This document shows, one piece after another, positions 35,417 to 42,995 of a stretch of 58,648 nt of DNA. This DNA is from Candidatus Faecicola pullistercoris (GTDB lineage: Bacteria > Bacillota > Clostridia > Christensenellales > CAG-917): contig DVNW01000002.1 in the NCBI GenBank assembly GCA_018714105.1, positions 1 to 58,648 on the forward strand, written 5' to 3'. The translations under genes were made by a program, and so were the position numbers. The notes below the pieces were generated by a model that made no database searches, was not told the origin of the DNA, and saw only the letters and a program-made list of their open reading frames with translations. Position 1 is the stretch's first letter. Each line of letters starts with the position of its first letter.

Positions 35417-36850
35417 TTATGAAAACGAATTCACGGTGCGCTTGCAGTCGGTTATTTCCGACAGAGGTTTTTTGTTTGATTTTATAAGTTTTACGGTATA
35501 AAACCAAAACATGGCGCCAACAGTTATCGCGCTCAACGTCCAGAGTATCGGTTCCGAAAAGCACACGGCGGTATATCCGAATTTCGGGGTAAGGCCGAAA
35601 GCGATTATGACTTTGCCCGCGCACTCTATGAGGCTTGCAAGCAAAGGAGCTGCTTTTTTGCCTATGCCGGGCATGCTTTCGCGGGCCAGCAGCATGAGTC
35701 CGAGCGCAAGGAAGAACGGAATATTGATTTTAAGATAATAAAATGCGGTGGATATTACGTCGGCGTTATCCGTAGTCGCCAGCCATGCAAGCAGAATCCT
35801 GCCCAGAGTAAAGGTGACGAGAAGCGCGAGAGCCGACCATATCAGAGCAAGGAAGGCGGCGTCGATAATACCTTTTCTGATACGTTCATATTTTGCCGCG
35901 CCGAAGTTCTGACTGACGAAGGTAGCCAGTGCGGCGGCTATGGCCGAGAAAGGCATCATCAGCATTTCGTCGATTTTGCGGGCTACCGTATGCGCGGTAA
36001 TTGTAACCAGGCCGAGCCCGTTTATTGCGGCCTGAAGCGAAATCGAGCCTATGGCGACGATGGATTCCAAAAATCCCATTGTCGCGCCCGTGGCAAGAAT
36101 TTCCTTGACCTTTCCGAATCTGAATTTAAAATCGCTTTTGACGGGTTTCAGATAGGGGTTGGTTTTTGCTGCATAGAAAAAGCATGCCAGGGCGGATATG
36201 AACTGAGCCGCGACGGTAGCGTATCCCGCGCCGCCCACGCCCATGTCGAAAACCAGTATGAACGCATAATCCAGCACGATATTTATCACGGTGGACAACA
36301 GCAGAAACATGATAGGAGCCACGGGGTTTCCCATAGCGCGCAGCAGAGCGGCGAAAAGGTTAAAAAACATTGTAAACAATATACCGGCGAATATAACCGT
36401 AATATATTCCGCCGACATGGCTATAATTTCGTCGGGAGTGTCTAGAAGCCTCAGCAGAGGTTTTGCCGACGCGCAGCTCAGCGCGGTAAGCAAAATGCTT
36501 ATCGCAACGGTAACAACGTAGGAGCAACCTATGGTTTTACGCATATCGTCGAATTTTTCCGCGCCGAAGTATTTTGCTACGACTATACCCATGCCGTTAG
36601 CCATGCCCGTGGCGAAGCCGATTATGAGAAAAGACAGCGAAGCGGTTGCGCCTACGGCGGCAAGCGCCGTTTCGCCCAGAGTCGCGCCTACTATTTTTGT
36701 GTCCACGAGATTATAAAGCTGTTGGAGAACGTAGCCGAAAAGCACGGGAAATGCAAATCCCAAAAGATGTTTCATCGGACTTCCGACAGTGTAATCGCCT
36801 GTTGTTTTCAGCTTTCTTTCTTTTAAAAAATCAATATTTATTCCACTCAT
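35417..36850 (-). CDS. MATE family efflux transporter
   Basis: A 477-residue, 12-segment MATE antiporter that likely exports cationic drugs or metabolites using Na+ or H+. Features are an N-terminal GSPMKHLLGFAFPVLFGYVLQQLYNLVDTKIVGATLGETALAAVGATASLSFLIIGFATGMANGMGIVVAKYFGA and the repeated-half homology (GATMGFLESIVAIGSISLQAAINGLG). It resembles the clostridial MepA/DinF-type branch. It faces ispA and diverges from the AraC-family gene, so this pair interrupts the usual ispA-dxs linkage. Confidence 0.93.
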   Translation of the reverse strand: MSGINIDFLKERKLKTTGDYTVGSPMKHLLGFAFPVLFGYVLQQLYNLVDTKIVGATLGETALAAVGATASLSFLIIGFATGMANGMGIVVAKYFGAEKFDDMRKTIGCSYVVTVAISILLTALSCASAKPLLRLLDTPDEIIAMSAEYITVIFAGILFTMFFNLFAALLRAMGNPVAPIMFLLLSTVINIVLDYAFILVFDMGVGGAGYATVAAQFISALACFFYAAKTNPYLKPVKSDFKFRFGKVKEILATGATMGFLESIVAIGSISLQAAINGLGLVTITAHTVARKIDEMLMMPFSAIAAALATFVSQNFGAAKYERIRKGIIDAAFLALIWSALALLVTFTLGRILLAWLATTDNADVISTAFYYLKINIPFFLALGLMLLARESMPGIGKKAAPLLASLIECAGKVIIAFGLTPKFGYTAVCFSEPILWTLSAITVGAMFWFYTVKLIKSNKKPLSEITDCKRTVNSFS

Positions 36851-36944
36851 AAGTTTTTATATTCCGGTCCTTTTTTTATCAATGAGATTTTAGTTTTTTT
36901 TGCAAGAAAGTATATTAAAATAATTTTTTTTATATCAAAATAAT

Positions 36945-36972
36945 TTGTTTTTTTATAAAACCGCGCTATAAT
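36945..36972 (+). promoter_or_regulatory. Promoter for the AraC-family regulator
   Basis: TTGTTT at 36945-36950, 16-bp spacer, TATAAT at 36967-36972, in an AT-rich gap of about 140 bp shared with the divergent MATE gene. The gap could also hold an operator, but no clear inverted repeat was seen. Confidence 0.5.
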
Positions 36973-36990
36973 GTTTTTAAGGAGAAGGCT

Positions 36991-37758
36991 ATGACGCAAA
37001 GTAAGGAAAAATCAGTGAAAACGCAGGACGAAATACTTGCCGACATAGAGTACGCAAGGCGCGAGAGCGAGACGAAACACCACGGTTACAAGGACGAAAC
37101 CGAACTGTATAGGAAGTTACAGTCGGGCGACGCTGACTGTGTGGACAAATTTTGTCGGCTGTTCGAGTCCGGCGCAACGGGAAAGCTGTCCGACGACGGG
37201 TTGCGCAACAAGAAATATCTTTTTGTGGCTTTTATGACGATGTGTACCAGATACGCCATAGAAGGCGGAATGGAAGAGACGTATGCGTACGACCTAAGCG
37301 ATACCTATATACGATCGGCCGACGAGTGCGCGGATATTCAAAGTCTGCAACGCCTTTTCAGACGAACGGTAAACGACATGGTAGCCGGCATGAAAGCCTT
37401 GCTCGACCGCAAGGCATATTCGAGGCCCGTAAATCAAGCCGTTAGTTACGTGAACAAAAACCTTCACACCGTAACCGAGGTGGAAGAATTAAGCCGTGCG
37501 GCGGGTCTGTCGAAGGCGTATTTCATATCCGTATTCAAGGAGGAAACGGGGCTTTCGCCTATGGAGTACGTCAGGCGGGAAAAGCTTAAAGCGGCGCAAA
37601 AACTTTTGAAATATACCGATTACGACTATTCGTACATAGCCTATCTTTTCAATTTCAGCTCGCTGAGCCATTTCATAAGCGTTTTCCGCAAGTATGCGGG
37701 CGTAACGCCACGCGTTTATCGCGAGAGATTTTATCAGCACGACTGGCAGGGTAAATAA
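36991..37758 (+). CDS. AraC family transcriptional regulator
   Basis: A 255-residue regulator. The C-terminal ~100 residues contain the two AraC helix-turn-helix motifs: VTEVEELSRAAGLSKAYFISVFKEETGLSPMEYVRREKLKAAQKLLKYTDYDYSYIAYLFNFSSLSHFISVFRKYAGVTPRVYRE. The N-terminal ~150 residues are helical and lack a recognisable cupin; the stretch LRNKKYLFVAFMTMCTRYAIEGGMEETYAYDLSDTYI recalls other clostridial AraC-type proteins. AAGGAGAAGG precedes the ATG. Divergence from MATE suggests it controls that exporter. It is also just upstream of the OLE RNA promoter. Confidence 0.9.
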   Translation: MTQSKEKSVKTQDEILADIEYARRESETKHHGYKDETELYRKLQSGDADCVDKFCRLFESGATGKLSDDGLRNKKYLFVAFMTMCTRYAIEGGMEETYAYDLSDTYIRSADECADIQSLQRLFRRTVNDMVAGMKALLDRKAYSRPVNQAVSYVNKNLHTVTEVEELSRAAGLSKAYFISVFKEETGLSPMEYVRREKLKAAQKLLKYTDYDYSYIAYLFNFSSLSHFISVFRKYAGVTPRVYRERFYQHDWQGK

Positions 37759-37785
37759 AACGGGAAAACAATATTATATTGTCGT

Positions 37786-37814
37786 TTGACAATTTTATTT
37801 TATTAGCATATAAT
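37786..37814 (+). promoter_or_regulatory. Consensus sigma-A promoter of the OLE RNA
   Basis: A perfect TTGACA (37786-37791), 17-bp spacer and TATAAT (37809-37814) predict transcription from about 37821, at the base of the closing helix of the RNA. It is the strongest promoter seen in the window. Confidence 0.85.
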
Positions 37815-37824
37815 ATATATAAAA

Positions 37825-38415
37825 TATGGTGGTGCAGTATTCTAGTCGGGTCAACCACTTCGAAGGCGGGGTTAAAATACCGTTAAAGGGCACATCGATG
37901 AAGTTTCTTGTGATGGCCTTTGTTGCCCAAACAAGGGTTGTTGCTGGAAGTTAAGGTTTTTGGGCGGTTCGTAACGGCATACGAAAGGCGACCCAGCTAC
38001 CGTGGAGACCTGTATCGGTGAACGTAAAACCGTTTACTGACCGGGGTAAAACCTGTAATGCGGCGAAAGCTGTGTGCAGAGTAGCCTGCTTTGAGCGGAA
38101 ACAGCGGATTAAGGAACCACGCATAGCGCCGTTGGCCAATGGCGCAGTGCGATTGCCTTATGAAACTTATTCTGCAAAAGAAGATAGAAGTGATTCTGGC
38201 CTGTCAAGGAAATCTTCTAGACTGTTCCGAAAGAGATATACCGGGGATTATAGTATGCTCTAAGTGGCAATCCAGTCCGACCTAAGGTAACTTGGTTTGT
38301 CTGCGGCGTAATAGGAAACTTCCCGTTCGGCGACGACGGGTTTCCGCAGGGGGAAAGCCTACTGGACCTGAAGGCGTAAGGTTTACTCGGTATATTGCCA
38401 CCATAATTTTTTTTT
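37825..38415 (+). ncRNA. ole: OLE RNA (ornate, large, extremophilic RNA)
   Basis: A ~580-nt non-coding, structured RNA between ispA/araC and oapA-dxs, the exact locus of OLE RNA in Firmicutes. TATGGTGG (37825-37832) pairs with CCACCATA (38398-38405), closing the molecule, and a run of nine T (38407-38415) follows. Internal helices include GCGCCGTT (38126-38133) with AATGGCGC (38138-38145), GGCC loop, extended by GCAT/GTGC, and a CCCGT/ACGGG hairpin near 38325-38340. Purine-rich GAAAG, GGAAAC and CGAAAGG stretches fill the loops, as in other large structured RNAs. The only sizable frame inside (38018-38263) has no ribosome binding site. Known OLE RNA is ~600 nt, very abundant, forms a membrane-bound complex with OapA, and is linked to stress tolerance. 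The call rests on context, length, architecture and the downstream OapA. Confidence 0.88.
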
Positions 38416-38442
38416 ATAACGGCTTCGGCCGGGGAGACAGAA

Positions 38443-39108
38443 ATGGAAGAAAGCGAAAACAGGACTGACGAGGCCGCCGCAAGCGAGCAGCCGTCCGCTC
38501 CTGTCGTTGCGGAAGAAAAAGGCACTTCAAAAAACGCGAAACAAGATAAAAAGCAGTCGGAAAAGAAGTCGGTTAAGAAAGGCGGGTTAAAAAACCATTG
38601 GGCGATAAAAGCCACGGTCATAACCTTTTTTCTTTCGGCTTTTTTCAGTTTGCTTTCCGAACTGACGGCGTCTGCCGGCATAATAGTAACTACGCTGCTG
38701 CTCGTATTTCTGATATTCTGCGGCGTACTGTTCGACGGCGTAGGAGTAAGCGTTGCGGCTTGTGAACTCGCTCCGCTCATGTCCATGGCTTCAAAAAAGG
38801 TCCCGGGTGCGAAAACGGCAATCAAACTCGTTAAAAACGCCGAAGTGGTTTCCAATATCTGTAACGACGTAATAGGCGACTGCTGCGGTATTCTTTCGGG
38901 TGCGTGCGCTTCCGCGGTGGTAATAAAACTTATGATGATACTTCCCGGCACTTACGAAAAGATTATAGCCATAGTTATGAGCGCGGTGGTATCCGCCATT
39001 ACGGTAGGCGGCAAGGCGTTTTTAAAGAACGTAGCCATCAATAATGCAAAGGATTTCGTAATGTTCACATCGAAAGTCATATCTGTATTTATCAAGGAGA
39101 AAAGATAA
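38443..39108 (+). CDS. oapA: OLE-associated membrane protein OapA
   Basis: A 221-residue membrane protein directly after the OLE RNA. Residues 1-50 are a Lys/Glu-rich extension. About four transmembrane segments follow (near 54-73, 77-97, 150-172 and 180-202). The middle has a distinctive Asp-containing block: FDGVGVSVAACELAPLMSMASKKVPGAKTAIKLVKNAEVVSNICNDVIGDCCGILSG, where two short Asp clusters could bind metal. In Bacillus halodurans OapA binds OLE RNA and localises it to the membrane. GGGGAG is upstream of the ATG, preceded by a small GGC-TTCG-GCC hairpin. dxs begins immediately after the stop. Confidence 0.87.
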   Translation: MEESENRTDEAAASEQPSAPVVAEEKGTSKNAKQDKKQSEKKSVKKGGLKNHWAIKATVITFFLSAFFSLLSELTASAGIIVTTLLLVFLIFCGVLFDGVGVSVAACELAPLMSMASKKVPGAKTAIKLVKNAEVVSNICNDVIGDCCGILSGACASAVVIKLMMILPGTYEKIIAIVMSAVVSAITVGGKAFLKNVAINNAKDFVMFTSKVISVFIKEKR

Positions 39109-40791
39109 TTGCTGACGGACAAAATCAAATCCGCCGACGCAGTCGAGCTTGAAAGAGTAGCTGCCGACGTGCGTTCGGATATAATAAACGTAATAAGAAA
39201 AAACGGAGGGCACCTTGCGTCTAACCTCGGCGTCGTAGAGGTTACCGTAGCCCTTTATAAGGTATTCGATTTCCCCAAGGATAAACTGATATTCGACGTA
39301 GGGCATCAATGTTACGCGCACAAGATAATCACGCGCGGCAGAGAGGCTTTTTCGTCCATAAGGAAAAAGGGAGGGCTCAGCGGTTTTCCTAAAAGCGGCG
39401 AAAGCGTATACGACTGTTACGATTTCGGACACAGCAGTACTTCGCTGTCCGTTGCCTGCGGTTTTATGCGCGCGAGAAAACTTAAAGGCGAGAATTTTGA
39501 AATAATAAGCCTGATAGGAGACGGCGCGCTTTCGGGCGGCATGATTTACGAGGCTCTGGGGGACGCTTATTCCATAGGAGAAAAGCAGATAATAATCCTT
39601 AACGACAACAAAATGGCCATATCTCCGACCGTAGGCGGTATGAGCGCGGGGCTTTCGGACGCGGCCGGCACCAAAGAGTTTTTCGCAAGATTCGGGTTTA
39701 AGTACGTTGACGGCGTAGACGGTCACGATATAGGCGCTTTAATCGACGCGTTCACGGCGGCAAAAAACGGTACGGAGCCCGTTGTTATAAGAGTAAGCAC
39801 CCGAAAAGGAAAAGGGCTGGACGAGGCGACGGTGTCTCCCGAAAAATATCATTCGGTAAGCGCCGAAAGTCCCGCGGGAAGTTATTCTGCCGTTGCGGGC
39901 GAAACGCTCAAGGAAATGGCGGCAACAGACGGGAATATCGTGGCCGTAACCGCGGCGATGAAGGACGGAACGGGTCTTTCGGCTTTTGCCGAGGCATATC
40001 CCGACAGGTTTATCGACGTGGGCATCTGCGAAGAACACGCCGCAACCATGTGCGGCGCTATGGCTAAGGCGGGATTAAAACCGTACTTTGCCGTATATTC
40101 GAGCTTTATGCAGCGCGCTTTCGACCAGATTATACACGACAACGCTTTGCAGAATCTGGACGTAAAGTATCTCGTAGACAGAAGCGGGGCGGTAAACGAC
40201 GACGGCGAAACGCATCAGGGCATATTCAATTTAAGTTTCCTGAGTCTTATACCCAACATGAAAATCGTCGCGCCGAAAAACTTTGCCGACCTCAAATATA
40301 CTTTGCCGCAAACGCTTGCCGAAAAAGGCCCGATAGCCGTCAGGTATCCCAAAAGCAGTTTGTCCGAAGGGGACGACGCTGACCAAACGGCTTTCGGCAG
40401 ATGGGCCGAACCCGATTCCGACGCGGACGGCATAATACTTACAACAGGGGCAGTTATGTATGCAAAAGGCGTAAAACTGGCAAAAAGTATTATGAAAAAC
40501 GGCTTAAAATTAAGTACTGTCAACGCAAAATACATATGGCCTCTCGACGAGAATTGGCTTGTCGAATTTGCAGATAAGCCTATAATGATACTCGAAGACA
40601 ATGAGAGGCGGGGCGGTTTTTACGAGGCGGTTTTATCCTTTTATGCAGACAAAGGCTTGCGTGCCGGACTGACCGCGGTAAACTTTCCTCAAAGCTTTCT
40701 CTGCGTCGGTACGCTTGACGAACTGCTCGACGAATACGGCTTTTCCGACGACAGACTTCTGTCGCTCGCCGGGGCGTTTTTTGCAAAATGA
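39109..40791 (+). CDS. dxs: 1-deoxy-D-xylulose-5-phosphate synthase
   Basis: A 560-residue thiamine-diphosphate enzyme joining pyruvate and glyceraldehyde-3-phosphate, the first step of the MEP pathway. ThDP/Mg motifs are GDGALSGGMIYEALGDA and NDNKMAIS; DVGHQCYAHKIITGR-type His site and GICEEHAATMCGAMAKAG (catalytic Glu) are present. It is about 60-70 residues shorter than the Bacillus enzyme (633), mostly through a shortened linker after the first domain. Start is TTG at 39109, adjacent to the oapA stop, with AAGGAGAA inside oapA. It overlaps tlyA by 4 bp. Confidence 0.95.
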   Translation: MLTDKIKSADAVELERVAADVRSDIINVIRKNGGHLASNLGVVEVTVALYKVFDFPKDKLIFDVGHQCYAHKIITRGREAFSSIRKKGGLSGFPKSGESVYDCYDFGHSSTSLSVACGFMRARKLKGENFEIISLIGDGALSGGMIYEALGDAYSIGEKQIIILNDNKMAISPTVGGMSAGLSDAAGTKEFFARFGFKYVDGVDGHDIGALIDAFTAAKNGTEPVVIRVSTRKGKGLDEATVSPEKYHSVSAESPAGSYSAVAGETLKEMAATDGNIVAVTAAMKDGTGLSAFAEAYPDRFIDVGICEEHAATMCGAMAKAGLKPYFAVYSSFMQRAFDQIIHDNALQNLDVKYLVDRSGAVNDDGETHQGIFNLSFLSLIPNMKIVAPKNFADLKYTLPQTLAEKGPIAVRYPKSSLSEGDDADQTAFGRWAEPDSDADGIILTTGAVMYAKGVKLAKSIMKNGLKLSTVNAKYIWPLDENWLVEFADKPIMILEDNERRGGFYEAVLSFYADKGLRAGLTAVNFPQSFLCVGTLDELLDEYGFSDDRLLSLAGAFFAK

Positions 40792-41552
40792 GACTCGATC
40801 TTTACATTGCCGAAAAATTTTCGCTGCGTTCGAGAAGCATGGCGGCAAATCTCATTAAAAAGGGCGCGGTTACCGTCAACGGCAAAATTTGCCTTAAAAC
40901 GGCTTTTGAAGCCAGCGCCGACGACGACGTGACCCTCGAAAACGAAAATTACGCCAGTCTGGGCGCATACAAACTTCAAAAAGCGCTGGATATCTTCGGC
41001 ATAGACGTTGCAGGCAAAAAAATTGCGGATATAGGCGCGTCGAACGGCGGGTTTACCGATTGTATGCTTAGGCGCAACGCCGCGGTAATATATGCGGTGG
41101 ACGTTTCCGAATGCATGCTCGACGAAAAGCTCTTGTCGGACGGAAGGGTGATTTACAAACGCCTCAACGCAAGAAACCTCACTGCGGACGATACCGACGG
41201 CCCCGTGGATTTTGTTACCGTCGATCTCAGTTTCATATCTCTGAAAACCGTAATACCTGCGCTTAAAAATCTGCTTGACGCAGACGGCGAGATGGTCTGT
41301 CTTATCAAGCCGCAGTTCGAACTCGGGCGCATGGCGGGAAAAAGTGGAATTGTCAAACCCGAAGACAGGCGTAAAATTCTGAACGACTTATCCGCATATT
41401 TTTACAATCAGGGTCTGACCGTAAAGGATATTTGCGCCGTTCCGCGTATTTTCGAAGATAAAAACGTGGAGTATACTTGCCGTCTTTCTTTCAGGCGGGG
41501 CGACGAAACCCCCATGGTTTTCGATAAAGAGGCTTTCGGTAAAATCAAATAA
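40788..41552 (+). CDS. tlyA: TlyA family rRNA (cytidine-2'-O)-methyltransferase
   Basis: A 254-residue protein with an N-terminal S4 RNA-binding domain (MRLDLYIAEKFSLRSRSMAANLIKKGAVTVNGK) and an FtsJ-like SAM methyltransferase domain (KKIADIGASNGGFTDCMLRRNAAVIYAVDV; VTVDLSFISLKTVIPAL; CLIKPQFELG). TlyA homologues methylate 16S and 23S rRNA and have been called hemolysins. In Bacillus subtilis yqxC lies in the same place after dxs. Confidence 0.95.
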   Translation: MRLDLYIAEKFSLRSRSMAANLIKKGAVTVNGKICLKTAFEASADDDVTLENENYASLGAYKLQKALDIFGIDVAGKKIADIGASNGGFTDCMLRRNAAVIYAVDVSECMLDEKLLSDGRVIYKRLNARNLTADDTDGPVDFVTVDLSFISLKTVIPALKNLLDADGEMVCLIKPQFELGRMAGKSGIVKPEDRRKILNDLSAYFYNQGLTVKDICAVPRIFEDKNVEYTCRLSFRRGDETPMVFDKEAFGKIK

Positions 41553-41616
41553 TCGGCCGCTTATTTTTTAAAAATTCTTTTACGATAAAAAAATTTATAA
41601 ATATACCTGAAAATGA

Positions 41617-41645
41617 TTGAAATAGGTGTAATTATACAGTATAAT
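41617..41645 (+). promoter_or_regulatory. Sigma-A-type promoter for nadK-argR-recN
   Basis: TTGAAA at 41617-41622, 17-bp spacer, TATAAT at 41640-41645, 31 bp before the nadK start. Confidence 0.75.
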
Positions 41646-41675
41646 GTTTTTACATATTAAAAAGGCGGAAATTTT

Positions 41676-42533
41676 ATGCAGATAGGCATTTTTGCCAACG
41701 GGCTCAGAGACGTAGGTTTCAAAGTGGCGGACAAGCTGGTATCCGTTCTCGAAAGCAAGGGTATAAAAGTTAAAATTCACAAACAGACGGAAGAGAATTA
41801 CATTTTCCCCGATAACGCCGCCCGAACGCTTAAAGGCTGCGACGTGATTATGATTCTCGGAGGCGACGGTACCGTGCTCAGCGTGGCCGGGTTCGCTTCG
41901 GACAACAATATTCCGCTGCTGGGCGTCAATACCGGTCATACGGGTTTTCTTACCGAAGTGGAAGCGGACGGATTGGAGGAGGCGGCTGCGCACCTTGCAA
42001 GCGGGGATTATTCCGTGGAGGAGCGCTCCACGGTAAGCGTGGATATAGGCGGGAAGAGCTATTTCGCGCTTAACGACGTCGTACTTTCAAAAGGGGCGAA
42101 TACCCGTCCCGTGGATATAAAAGTGGACGTAGACAGCCAGTTGCTTGACAGGTACTTTGCCGACGGTATAATAATCAGCACGCCTACGGGTTCGACGGCA
42201 TATTCGCTTTCCGCGGGCGGTCCCGTACTGTCGCCCGACATAGAGGGGCTGATAATAATTCCCATATGCGCGCATTCGCTTCACAGCAGGCCTCTTGTAG
42301 TTTCGGACAAGCATACGCTTTACGTAAGTACCGAGCCTCATCCTAAAAACACCGCCGTTATAGTTGACGGCAAAACCGTATGCGAATTATCCTATAAAAC
42401 GGAATTTTTTGTTAAAAAATCGCAAAAAACGGTTAAATTTATTAAAATTAACGGTAAATCGTTTTACAGTAAGCTGCTGCATAAGATGAATTACTGGGGC
42501 GTTACCGACATCGATTCGAACGATAAGGAGTAA
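41676..42533 (+). CDS. nadK: NAD kinase
   Basis: A 285-residue NAD+ kinase making NADP+. Motifs are IMILGGDGTVLSVAGFA (GGDG), GVNTGHTGFLTEVEADGLEEAA, RSTVSVDIGGKSYFALNDVVLSKG and TPTGSTAYSLSAGGPVLSPD. An AAGGCGG ribosome binding site lies upstream. It is inserted between tlyA and argR relative to Bacillus subtilis, an order common in Clostridia. argR begins six bases after it. Confidence 0.97.
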   Translation: MQIGIFANGLRDVGFKVADKLVSVLESKGIKVKIHKQTEENYIFPDNAARTLKGCDVIMILGGDGTVLSVAGFASDNNIPLLGVNTGHTGFLTEVEADGLEEAAAHLASGDYSVEERSTVSVDIGGKSYFALNDVVLSKGANTRPVDIKVDVDSQLLDRYFADGIIISTPTGSTAYSLSAGGPVLSPDIEGLIIIPICAHSLHSRPLVVSDKHTLYVSTEPHPKNTAVIVDGKTVCELSYKTEFFVKKSQKTVKFIKINGKSFYSKLLHKMNYWGVTDIDSNDKE

Positions 42534-42538
42534 ACTTT

Positions 42539-42991
42539 ATGGCACGTTCCGCACGACAGTTAAGATTGCTTGAAATCATAAATAAAACAAATATCGAAAC
42601 TCAGACCGATCTTGCCGACGCACTCAGGGAGGAGGGGTTTGACGTTACTCAGGCCACCGTTTCCCGCGATATCAAGGAGCTGGGCCTTATAAAAGTAATG
42701 ACTCCTCAGAAAACCTATAAATACGCTCAACCCGCCTCTAAGGAAAACCAATCGTCGGGCAGACTTCTCAATCTGTTCAGGGAATCGGTTATCAACATCG
42801 ATTCCGCTCAGAATATCGTTGTGGTAAAAACCCTTTCGGGTACGGCGAATTCGGCCTGCTCGCTTATAGACAAGATGAACCTTTCGGAAATTATCGGGTC
42901 TGTTGCGGGCGACGATACCATCATACTTATCGTCAAGGACGAAAAATACGTCGAAGCAATAGTGGACAAACTCAATTCGCTGATGATTTAG
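42539..42991 (+). CDS. argR: Arginine repressor
   Basis: A 150-residue ArgR/AhrC. The N-terminal winged helix (RLLEIINKTNIETQTDLADALREEGFDVTQATVSRDIKELGLIKV) binds ARG boxes. The C-terminal hexamerisation and arginine-binding domain contains NIVVVKTLSGTANSACSLIDKMNLSEIIGSVAGDDTIILIVKD, with the usual GTA and GDDT motifs. AAGGAG precedes the ATG. Conserved argR-recN linkage. Confidence 0.97.
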   Translation: MARSARQLRLLEIINKTNIETQTDLADALREEGFDVTQATVSRDIKELGLIKVMTPQKTYKYAQPASKENQSSGRLLNLFRESVINIDSAQNIVVVKTLSGTANSACSLIDKMNLSEIIGSVAGDDTIILIVKDEKYVEAIVDKLNSLMI

Positions 42992-42995
42992 AAAA

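Noticed and set aside
35990-36445. 151-codon plus-strand frame opposite the MATE gene
   Set aside because: Antisense shadow without ribosome binding site.
38018-38263. 81-codon open frame inside the OLE RNA
   Set aside because: It has no ribosome binding site and unusual composition, and it overlaps the structured RNA; chance frame.
37825-38405. Alternative identity of the large RNA: tmRNA, RNase P RNA, group II intron, GOLLD or ROOL
   Set aside because: There is no tRNA-like end or tag frame, no intron reverse transcriptase, no tRNA/phage context, and the ispA-oapA-dxs setting is specific for OLE.
41552-41675. Possible terminator between tlyA and nadK
   Set aside because: Only a weak imperfect inverted repeat with almost no loop; not convincing.
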